Assembly (NCBI GenBank): GCA_021815935.1 | Contig: JAKAZH010000024.1 | Coordinates: 1 to 14,369, forward strand | Reading direction: 5' to 3' | Source of the DNA: Actinomycetes bacterium | GTDB taxonomy: Bacteria; Actinomycetota; Acidimicrobiia; Acidimicrobiales; Palsa-688 | DNA: 14,369 nt | Shown here: one piece after another, positions 8,763-14,369 of the stretch | How positions within the stretch are numbered: the stretch's first letter is position 1 | How the letters are laid out: each line of letters opens with the position of its first letter | Notes under the pieces: model-generated | The model's database searches: none | Told to the model about the DNA's origin: nothing | Seen by the model: the letters and a program-made list of their open reading frames with translations, nothing else | Translations under genes and position numbers: made by a program

Positions 8763-9544
8763 CGGATGTCTCACCGATGCTCGTGAACAACCGACTCATC
8801 GTGTCTTGGAAACGTCCGAGTTGTGACGATCCTTATGCCGAAAGTCCAGCGCGCCAACGCAGGAGACGAGATGCTTCGCCGACGTTCCCGAAGCTCATCG
8901 TCGCCCGGCCGCTCACCGACGCCGACGACCCTGCGACGGTACTCCATGGCCGGGTCGACCGGTGGGTGACTGCGGCGGCCAGCAGACGCCAAGTGGCTAC
9001 CAACCTGATAGCCGGGCTCGTCCCCCGAGCCTGCGGCGTCACCGACCCCGACATGGTCCGAGCCCTCGAAGACCGGGACCAAGCGATGCAGCGCCGGGCA
9101 GCCGACCTCGCCACACATGCCATTCAATGGGGCCAGGTGTGGGTCCACCGCCTCGGCTTCCCGCCAGTCGAACCCGCCCCTCGTGAGACGTGGATGGAGG
9201 CGGTCTCGACCGTCGCCGCCTACCAGGAGCGCTGGGCGATCGGCAACGACCACCGACCTCTCGGACCTGACGATGCAGCCAAGACCATCGAGGCTCTCGG
9301 GCACCGCCGCCGGGCACAGGCAGCCGTAGAGCGGGCGCTGCACTTCGCTGGCGCAGCAACAGCGGCCGCCGGCACCGTCTCGGTCGGGGCCGCCGAACCG
9401 AACCGAGAGATGGGGGGTGGAGCTGTGACGGTGTTCGTCGTCGTCGCTGCGCTGCTGATGGCCTGGCGTGCGCTTGCTTGCTTGCGCCGCCGAGGAGCCC
9501 CGTCGTGGGAGCGGTCGCTCGGCGGTCCCCCGCTTTGTCGGTGA
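8759..9544 (+). pseudogene. C-terminal remnant of a MobF/TrwC-like conjugative relaxase
   Basis: The 261-codon ORF contains, at residues 45-195, a stretch typical of the C-terminal end of actinobacterial MobF relaxases: LVPRACGVTDPDMVRALEDR, then AVSTVAAYQERWAI, then RPLGP and an Arg/Ala-rich helix. Full-length relaxases of this family exceed 1000 aa and carry an N-terminal tyrosine relaxase domain and a helicase domain. Neither is present upstream, where unrelated lower-GC sequence begins. The first ~40 codons look like junction sequence rather than a native N-terminus. After the relaxase-like part the frame runs into a hydrophobic segment (residues 223-240) that may belong to a separate small gene. 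It cannot be a functional relaxase; it is evidence of a former conjugative or mobilizable element. Family recognised by eye only. Confidence 0.65.
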
Positions 9545-9614
9545 CCTCGTCATCACCGTCGGCTTGCGGATCGCAGGCGTCGTCGAGACGCCGCCGAGGC
9601 AGCCCGCGGCGTGA
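9425..9614 (+). pseudogene. Small single-membrane-segment ORF, frame-disrupted in a GCTT repeat
   Basis: GTG 9425 follows a purine-rich GGGGGTGGA stretch and opens a hydrophobic segment, VTVFVVVAALLMAWRALAC. In the sequence as given this frame ends at 9544 with an Arg/Pro-rich tail. One frame over, from about 9484 to the stop at 9612-9614, the translation is protein-like (EEPRRGSGRSAVPRFVGDL followed by VITVGLRIAGVVETP). The switch falls at a GCTT triplication; removing one 4-base unit would join the two halves into a protein of about 60 aa with one membrane helix. Alternatively it is simply the degraded tail of the relaxase gene. Function unknown. Confidence 0.35.
9472..9485 (+). repeat. GCTT tetranucleotide repeat (three units plus GC)
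   Basis: Three tandem GCTT units. Changing the count by one shifts the frame and would connect the hydrophobic N-terminal frame with the downstream VGDLVITVGLRIAGVV frame, so it is a plausible slippage site. Confidence 0.8.
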
Positions 9615-10280
9615 TGGAGATGGTCCCTGCTGGCGGTCACGATCCGGTCGCCCATCAAACTGAGCGCCGGGGTAGTAGTCCAGCCCACAGATCCCCGAGG
9701 CGCACGCCCGAGCACGTCTCGCACCGGGAGACCCAATCGGCACAGGTGACCCGGAGGTCCGGCCGCTTAAGAGCGCTTCTCGGAGGGCCATCGCAAGCGG
9801 TCGCCAAGACCACGCCGCGAGCGACTGGCTGATCACCTCACCTCACCTCACCTCGTTGGGCGACCTCAGACCGATCGTGAACTGACCTCGACCTGATGGA
9901 GAGGCCTCGCCAGCATCCCGAAGCCCTGCTTGGGCTGGAACCGCACCCCCCCTACGACGGTCTCGACAGGGCGACCACGTGGAGCGGCGTCGGTGTCTTG
10001 GCGCACACAGTCGCATCAACATCGTCGCTCTTGCCTCCGCCGAAAGACCCTGAGCGTCTGTTCCGAGCGGCGAGCCCATGGCCCAGCTCGCCTGCCTACC
10101 GTGCGTAACGTTGCCGCCATAAACGACCTGCCTCGTCCAGTCCCGACCCGCAACCCGGGCCGATCTCATCCCAAAGCCGCCACCGTCCGACCCCCGCCAT
10201 GCCGGCCTCGACGCGACCCGACGTGCCGTCAAAGGTCGAGAACGGAGCCCACAGGGCCGAAAGGCGGGATCGGGCCACGA
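9615..10280. other. Intergenic region without a convincing gene
   Basis: About 670 GC-rich bases. ORFs on both strands here are rich in Arg, Pro and Ser and none has a believable start plus composition, so I call no gene. The only distinct structure is the CACCT pentamer array at 9834-9853. This may be eroded plasmid or island backbone continuing from the relaxase remnant. Confidence 0.45.
9834..9853. repeat. Four tandem CACCT pentamers
   Basis: Four perfect head-to-tail copies of CACCT (AGGTG on the other strand). They are not inside a supported gene. Too short to be an iteron array with any confidence. Confidence 0.85.
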
Positions 10281-10295
10281 GCGGCCGCCGGCCGC
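10281..10295 (-). terminator. GC-rich hairpin downstream of the acyltransferase-like gene
   Basis: Perfect 6-bp inverted repeat GCGGCC/GGCCGC with a 3-base loop, starting 13 bases past the stop of the operon's last gene. There is no T-run. Actinobacterial terminators often lack one, so it may end the thiF-like/MFS/GNAT transcript, but short GC-rich palindromes are common in such DNA. Confidence 0.3.
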
Positions 10296-10308
10296 CCATC
10301 GCTCCACC

Positions 10309-11163
10309 TCAGGTCGGCGATCCAACAGCGTTGTTCGGGGCCGAAGTAGCTAGCCGGGGAGGTCGGAAGTTCTCCCCCGCCCGCTCGCCCCTGAAGGCGG
10401 CCGCAGCCGGGGAAACAACTTTCTCGTCGAGACCTTCGCTAAAGAACAGCAACGACCGTTCCAGCCGGGAACGAGTCCTGCCCGCCGCACCCTCGTAGTC
10501 GAGGAGCATCGAATCGATAAAGGATGTGGTATCGACCATTACCGGGCGAAGCATCACGTCCGAACTCACCCGCCCGTCCTCAATTGCTACATCACGGCCG
10601 AGGACACTCATGAAACTGGGCCCCAGGTGGCTCACGAAGCTGTCGTAGGTCGACACGACAAGGCAAAAAAACCAGACCTCCTTTCGTGCCATGCTGTCAT
10701 GCACCGCCGCTCGCAGCAGATGCCACACGGTGGCCGGCGAGGCCTGGGGGGTCCTAGCCAAGGCAGAGATTTCGACCACCGCCTGAGCCTCCGAGAACAT
10801 TCGCGCTAGATGGGCCGCTCCTTCCGGGAAGAGCGACCTTCGACAGAGTTCATAGCAATCAAAGTCGGTCATGGATGCGCCCGGCCTGAGCCTTACCTTG
10901 CGTAACGTCGCGCAGTCGCCAGCGTTAGTGCTGTTAACGGCCAGAAAATATTCGGTCGTCTCCCCTCGGGACCGATCAATATCGGGGTGAATGAACCCTT
11001 CTTCAGTGACCGCCTCGCCATTGAGGAAACCCATCGACAGGTAGCCGGCTGCGTGAATACGCAACGCCTCAGCCACTAAAGATGGGTCAGATCCCTCTGT
11101 ACAGCTTCTGATGAGGTAGGCCGCCTGACTGCCCAGGTCGGGGCGTACCAGTGCGTCGGTCAT
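10309..11163 (-). CDS. GNAT-fold protein resembling LuxI-type / N-acyl amino acid synthases
   Basis: 284 aa from ATG 11163, preceded at 10 bases by a strong GGAAGGAG site; an upstream in-frame ATG at 11208 lacks a well-spaced site. The order of conserved features fits the acyl-homoserine-lactone synthase / N-acyl amino acid synthase branch of the GNAT fold. Residues 36-46 carry an aromatic pair (Y41, F46). An acidic pair follows at D61 and D63 (HPDIDR). A strand plus Arg comes next (YFLAVNS, then CATLRKVRL, R88), then FPEG (112-115) and VVEISALAR (129-137, with E131 in the place of the conserved Glu), and finally LLRAAVHDS with an LGPSFMSVLG motif near 180-189. Such enzymes join an acyl group from acyl-ACP or acyl-CoA to an amine such as an amino acid or SAM. 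The Arg after the conserved Glu in LuxI is not at the same spacing, so an AHL product is doubtful. Last gene of the operon, behind the exporter. Fold call moderate; substrate unknown. Confidence 0.65.
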   Translation of the reverse strand: MTDALVRPDLGSQAAYLIRSCTEGSDPSLVAEALRIHAAGYLSMGFLNGEAVTEEGFIHPDIDRSRGETTEYFLAVNSTNAGDCATLRKVRLRPGASMTDFDCYELCRRSLFPEGAAHLARMFSEAQAVVEISALARTPQASPATVWHLLRAAVHDSMARKEVWFFCLVVSTYDSFVSHLGPSFMSVLGRDVAIEDGRVSSDVMLRPVMVDTTSFIDSMLLDYEGAAGRTRSRLERSLLFFSEGLDEKVVSPAAAAFRGERAGENFRPPRLATSAPNNAVGSPT

Positions 11164-11173
11164 TGCTCTATCG

Positions 11174-11181
11174 CTCCTTCC
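11174..11181 (-). promoter_or_regulatory. Strong Shine-Dalgarno deciding the acyltransferase-like start
   Basis: GGAAGGAG on the minus strand, 10 bases before ATG 11163. It supports the 284-aa form over the 299-aa form that begins at 11208. Confidence 0.6.
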
Positions 11182-11272
11182 GGGGTCACCGAGTTCAATG
11201 TCAGGCATTGCCTCAACACGAGCCAGGTACCCTTATGAATCCGTCCATATCGCTCTAGGTGCAGCACTGGCC

Positions 11273-12730
11273 TCACCAGCCCTGCACCGCCTCCATGTTG
11301 ACCTCCTCCGTGACCGATGGCAAAAACAATGCTGCAAGACTGAGGGCCATCATGCACAACGCAGCAAGTAGGAAAGAACGGTGGAAGCCGTCGATGAGCG
11401 CAAGCCGCAGGTTTCCTGTGCGGGCGAGGACAGAATGGCCGCGGCTGATCGCGACTGACCCGAGAACTGCCACCCCAATCGCTCCCCCGACCTGCTGCGT
11501 TGTCCCGAGAACCGCTGATACAACGCTGGACTGACCGGTGCCGTGTCCGTGCAGCGCTGTCACGTAGACGGGCATAAATGCCAAACCGATGCCCGCTCCC
11601 ATGAATGCTATGGCCGGGGCAAGCTGAGTCCAGTAGCTGCCTCCCGCAGTTGTGCGAAGGAGCAGTAGCTGGCCCGCGCACCCAAAAGCTCCGCCCGCAA
11701 CGATCAGGACCCGAGCGCCGACCTTTGGGGTCAGCTTGATTGATATGCCCGTCGCAACCATGAATAGGCCGCCGAAGGACAACCAGGATACGCCTGTGCG
11801 TACCGGAGACCACCCTCGGACTGTCTGCATGTACTGAGTAAGAAAAAACACCATCGAGTACATGCCAGCCGCCGCCAGCAACATGCATGCAGTTGACGCC
11901 GTAAAACCTCGGCGGCGAAACAATCGCAGATCGAGGATGGGTTCGAAGGCGTGGGCTTCCCGGGCCACAAAGCAACACAGCAGTAGCCCCGCTGTCGCCA
12001 GGGACGCCAATGTCACGGCGTTAGACCACCCATGTGTCGGCGCTCTCAGCACCGCCCACACCAGAGTCAGCAGGCCCGATGAAACGAGGACAGCGCCTGG
12101 TACGTCGAGGTGAGCGCCACTGCCGTCGATGTCGCGACAACTCGAAGCGGCGAGAACTAGCAAAACCAGGATCACCGCCCCGGCAGGCACGTTGATCAGA
12201 AATACCCACCGCCATCCGAGAAAGCCTGTGATAACTCCGCCTAGGAGAACTCCTGCGATCCCTGAAAGCCCGGTCGAGGCACCCCAGACGGCGAGCGCCC
12301 GGCGACGCTGTTCCGGGGCCTGGAAGGTGGCGGCGAGGATGCCGAGCGCCGCGGGGGCCAAGAGGGCGCCAGCAAACCCTTGCACGCCCCGCGCAACCAC
12401 CAGCATCATCGCGGACTGGGAAAGACCTGCGGTCAGCGAGGCCGAGACGAACAGGAGCAACCCGGCCACGAATACCCGTCGACGACCGAACAGATCAGCC
12501 ACCCGGCCGTTGAATATCATGAAGCCGCCAAATAGCAACATGTAGGCATCGACCACCCACGGAAGCAGCTCGACGCTGAACCCAAGGTCTCTACCGAGCG
12601 TCGGCAGCGCCACGTTCACGACTGTGTCGTCGATCATGAGCATGAACTGCGCGCCGCATGTGGCAGCGAGAATCAATGACGCACGCCCCTGAACGGCTTC
12701 TCGGCCCTGCGAGCGGGCGCTAGCTCTCAT
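11273..12730 (-). CDS. MFS drug/metabolite exporter, DHA2 (14-segment EmrB/QacA) family
   Basis: 485 aa, the usual length for the DHA2 family of proton antiporters in the cytoplasmic membrane. Family motifs are present. D1, DDTVVNVALP, is at 34-43. Motif A, GRVADLFGRRRVF, is at 75-87. Motif B, VVARGVQGFAGAL, is at 111-123. The antiporter motif C region is at 154-182 (GIAGVLLGGVITG then GWRWVFLINVP). GTTQQVGGAIG is at 409-419. About fourteen hydrophobic segments can be traced. The gene begins 6 bases after the thiF-like stop and has no visible Shine-Dalgarno, so it is probably translated by coupling. It precedes the acyltransferase-like gene by 109 bases. From context it likely exports whatever the two enzymes make, or protects the producer from it. 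Substrate cannot be read from sequence; drug efflux independent of the neighbours is the alternative. Confidence 0.9.
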   Translation of the reverse strand: MRASARSQGREAVQGRASLILAATCGAQFMLMIDDTVVNVALPTLGRDLGFSVELLPWVVDAYMLLFGGFMIFNGRVADLFGRRRVFVAGLLLFVSASLTAGLSQSAMMLVVARGVQGFAGALLAPAALGILAATFQAPEQRRRALAVWGASTGLSGIAGVLLGGVITGFLGWRWVFLINVPAGAVILVLLVLAASSCRDIDGSGAHLDVPGAVLVSSGLLTLVWAVLRAPTHGWSNAVTLASLATAGLLLCCFVAREAHAFEPILDLRLFRRRGFTASTACMLLAAAGMYSMVFFLTQYMQTVRGWSPVRTGVSWLSFGGLFMVATGISIKLTPKVGARVLIVAGGAFGCAGQLLLLRTTAGGSYWTQLAPAIAFMGAGIGLAFMPVYVTALHGHGTGQSSVVSAVLGTTQQVGGAIGVAVLGSVAISRGHSVLARTGNLRLALIDGFHRSFLLAALCMMALSLAALFLPSVTEEVNMEAVQGW

Positions 12731-12734
12731 GGCC

Positions 12735-12749
12735 AGCTAGCTGCTAGCT
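12735..12749. repeat. AGCTAGC/GCTAGCT palindrome at the thiF-like/MFS junction
   Basis: Two inverted 7-base arms separated by one base, covering the stop of the thiF-like gene and lying where the MFS ribosome site would be. A hairpin here could modulate coupled translation; it may equally be chance. Confidence 0.5.
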
Positions 12750-13924
12750 AGCTCACGGCGCAGCGCGCTGAGGGCTGCAACTGTGTCGCGGATACCAGCC
12801 TGCGGGCGAAGCCCGAGCATCCGCCTCGGTGAGAGCACGTATGCTCCTGACTTCATCTGCTCGTGCCCGAGCACTGCCCTGGCTGCGACGCTGGCGACCG
12901 CTGCTCCTGCCGAAGCGGCCGAGCTGAGCTGGGGCATCCCAGCTAGTTGCTTGTCCACCTGGAACGCAGATGTCAGCATCCGAACGCTCAGGTTCTTAGG
13001 TCCAACTATCTTGATAAGAAGCCGTCGCTCCTCCGCAGAACTGAGTTCGCCCTCTGCCAGCTTGTCAAACGTCTCGGGCTTGACGCGTCCGTTGAACGGT
13101 CGGACGCTGCCCAAATCGTGGCGTTCGACGTCCACCATCGATCGTTCGCCAATGTCACTCACCATGATCAGCGGCGTACGACTCGCACTAGCCCACCGCC
13201 TTATCCGTGCCTTGACGACCAAATCGTCCACCTCTTCGACTATCAAATCCGGGTTGAACGCTGCCAGCTGCTCGTCGCCTGACGCGCCGTACCCGTCGGC
13301 GAGGTGCACCTGATCGATGTAAGGGTCAGCCTCGCTGATCTTGCATGCCAGCACATCCGTCTTCGCCATGCCGACATGGCGCATCGCGGCACGCATCCGA
13401 TTGAGATTGGTAGGGCTGACCCGGTCCATGTCCCCGATCAGATAGGCGCCCCCGATCCCGACCTGGATGAACTGATCCACAACGTTGCTTCCGACGCTCA
13501 GACCGAACACGGCGATCCTCGCCTCGCCGAGACGCTGCTGCTCCGCGGCAGTAATCAACTCCCGGTTCCGGAAGGTCCTTAGACCAAGATGCTCCTGTCG
13601 CTCCGGGTATCGGACAAGTTCTCCTGACCAAGGGAAAAACACCCAGACACCGAAGGTGTCAGCATCGTCGAAAAACCGGCACTTAAACACCTCCCGAGTA
13701 GCGCTATCGGTCATCTCCCCGGCATGGCGGAACTCGTAGAACTCGTCAGCGAACTCCGCGATGGGATCCACCACAACCGTAACCCGGCCTGCTGAAACCA
13801 GTGTCGCAAGTCGTCGTCGGTCGCCATCGTCGGATGCGACAAACTGCAGCGGCGGACTCCAACTGCGGTCACAAACGAGGTCCCGCAAAAGCGCACCGAC
13901 AGTAGCTGTGTCAGGTTCTGTCAT
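12737..13924 (-). CDS. E1-like ThiF/MoeB/HesA-family adenylyltransferase
   Basis: 395 aa. Enzymes of this Rossmann-type superfamily adenylate a carboxylate, usually the C-terminus of a ubiquitin-like carrier or a peptide. The E1 core spans about 130-350. The nucleotide-binding turn is GLSVGSNV at 141-148 and the acidic ATP/ribose site is DMD at 165-167. TNLNR (172-176) matches the S/T-NLNR adenylation signature, and K188 is in the following helix. VEEVDD follows at 229-234. There is no CxxC zinc pair. Cys residues are few (C18, C82, C194) and none lies in an obvious E1 thiolation loop. The N-terminal ~125 residues (GVWVFFPWSGELVRYP, LRTFRNRELI) match the pre-domain of actinobacterial ThiF proteins that often carry a C-terminal nitroreductase domain; here the protein ends without one. 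First gene of the operon. ATG 13924 has no Shine-Dalgarno but overlaps a 5-codon upstream ORF in ATGA. No ubiquitin-like partner is seen in the window. Confidence 0.8.
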   Translation of the reverse strand: MTEPDTATVGALLRDLVCDRSWSPPLQFVASDDGDRRRLATLVSAGRVTVVVDPIAEFADEFYEFRHAGEMTDSATREVFKCRFFDDADTFGVWVFFPWSGELVRYPERQEHLGLRTFRNRELITAAEQQRLGEARIAVFGLSVGSNVVDQFIQVGIGGAYLIGDMDRVSPTNLNRMRAAMRHVGMAKTDVLACKISEADPYIDQVHLADGYGASGDEQLAAFNPDLIVEEVDDLVVKARIRRWASASRTPLIMVSDIGERSMVDVERHDLGSVRPFNGRVKPETFDKLAEGELSSAEERRLLIKIVGPKNLSVRMLTSAFQVDKQLAGMPQLSSAASAGAAVASVAARAVLGHEQMKSGAYVLSPRRMLGLRPQAGIRDTVAALSALRRELASS

Positions 13925-13935
13925 CGACGACTCAT
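13921..13935 (-). other. Possible 5-codon upstream ORF coupled to the thiF-like gene
   Basis: ATG AGT CGT CGA TGA (MSRR, stop) is preceded by GGAAG at 5 bases and ends in the ATGA that contains the thiF-like start. Since the thiF-like ATG has no site of its own, ribosomes may reach it by termination-reinitiation. Confidence 0.25.
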
Positions 13936-14039
13936 AAAAGCTTCCACGAGACGAACAAGCATCACGTCACCGACGGGCAGCACACGGCTCCATCTGAAGA
14001 CTGGGGGCAATTGGCCGCCCTACTACCCGATCGGCCACC

Positions 14040-14056
14040 AAAAAAGGGGCTCACCC
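14040..14056 (-). terminator. Weak hairpin plus T6 run in the operon leader
   Basis: On the minus strand, GGG-TGAG-CCC(C) is followed at once by six T. The stem is only 3 bp in its simplest form. It begins inside the last codons of a possible leader peptide and lies about 115 bases before the thiF-like start, an arrangement compatible with transcription attenuation. Confidence 0.25.
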
Positions 14057-14092
14057 AGCGGAAGGAGCGTGCAACCGACGGGTTAAGCACAT
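14051..14092 (-). CDS. Possible 13-residue leader peptide
   Basis: ATG 14092 encodes MCLTRRLHAPSAG and then stops. AGG lies 6 bases before the ATG. The TRRLH core and the early Cys codon recall actinobacterial leader peptides found before cysteine/sulfur-responsive genes, but the match is from memory and short. Its stop codon sits in the loop of a weak hairpin followed by T6. Could be chance. Confidence 0.25.
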   Translation of the reverse strand: MCLTRRLHAPSAG

Positions 14093-14369
14093 CGTCCACC
14101 TAAAAAACGACAACCCGCAGGCCACGTCACCACAAAGCGACGCGAATTACACGCTAAGCCAAATTCAGTGCACCTCACTGCTGCCCCTTCACTAATTTAA
14201 CTTCGACCAGTCTACATACTATGGGAAGTTCGAACTGCTCCACCGAGTTGACTCAGCTGAAACCTCCGCCTGGCCCCATTCGTTGCCTCAACTGAGATTC
14301 TCCGCTCGAGGGGATCCCCGGGGCGGGTGACTGCACGGGCTAGGCGTGAGTGATGGAGCTCTCGATGAG
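14093..14369. other. Upstream region of the right-hand operon, no supported gene
   Basis: Composition is less GC-rich than the coding blocks. The thiF-like operon promoter should be here, but no -35/-10 pair stands out. The last 30 bases could be the end of a minus-strand gene (SSITHA then stop at 14340-14342) or the start of a plus-strand gene (GTG 14346 or ATG 14353); neither can be decided. Confidence 0.35.
14227..14236. promoter_or_regulatory. AGTTCGAACT palindrome, possible operator
   Basis: Perfect 10-bp palindrome in the non-coding region about 300 bases upstream of the thiF-like gene, next to AT-richer sequence. A dimeric regulator could bind such a site; nothing else supports it. 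Confidence 0.2.

Noticed and set aside
8771..9736. 321-codon minus-strand ORF opposite the relaxase remnant
   Set aside because: Composition is shadow-like, while the plus-strand frame contains recognisable relaxase C-terminal sequence.
9843..10325. 160-codon minus-strand ORF downstream of the acyltransferase-like gene
   Set aside because: Arg/Pro-rich with no motif and overlapping the GC hairpin after the operon; no ribosome site supports it.
11160..11978. 272-codon minus-strand ORF inside the exporter gene
   Set aside because: Overlaps the well-supported MFS frame and has shadow composition.
14306..14322. Adjacent CTCGAG, GGATCC and CCCGGG sites resembling a vector polylinker
   Set aside because: Only a short stretch matches and the flanks do not continue any polylinker I know; palindromic 6-mers are common in GC-rich DNA.
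14340..14369. Gene end (minus, SSITHA then stop) or gene start (plus, GTG 14346 or ATG 14353) at the right edge
   Set aside because: Only about nine codons are visible in either reading, so neither can be supported.

Overview
The window is high-GC DNA with GTC/CTC/GCC-biased codons and the C-terminal remnant of an actinobacterial-type MobF relaxase. It most likely comes from an actinobacterium; the genus cannot be told. It looks like an accessory (genomic island or plasmid-derived) region with three blocks.

Left block (1-7264, all minus strand): two large genes overlapping by 4 bp. The first is a SNF2-type helicase matching DrmD of class 1 DISARM. The second is a very long Eco57I-like N6-adenine DNA methyltransferase matching DrmMI, cut by the left edge probably only a few dozen codons before its end. 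In class 1 DISARM the core genes drmA, drmB and drmC normally follow, so they are expected just outside the left edge. This is the front half of an anti-phage defence operon. Other systems also pair a SNF2 helicase with an adenine methylase, so the name depends on the unseen flank.

Middle block (7265-10308): gene-poor and partly decayed. It holds a possible leaderless promoter, a lower-GC locus encoding two membrane segments and then a strand-rich domain in two different frames (8086-8762), the C-terminal remnant of a MobF/TrwC-like conjugative relaxase (8759-9544), and a small single-membrane-segment ORF broken in a GCTT tetranucleotide repeat (9425-9614). The rest shows no convincing gene. 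This block is the mobile-element scar of the island.

Right block (10309-13924, all minus strand): a compact operon in the order E1-like ThiF-family adenylyltransferase, 14-segment DHA2-type MFS exporter, and a GNAT-fold protein resembling LuxI-type acyl-homoserine-lactone synthases and N-acyl amino acid synthases. Together these look like an activate-acylate-export cassette for a small acylated molecule or signal. This is the best candidate here for an undescribed system. Its 5' leader (13925-14100) contains a possible 13-codon leader peptide, a weak hairpin with a T6 run, and a 5-codon upstream ORF overlapping the thiF-like start, which suggests translational or attenuation control. The last ~270 bases hold a 10-bp palindrome and no convincing gene.
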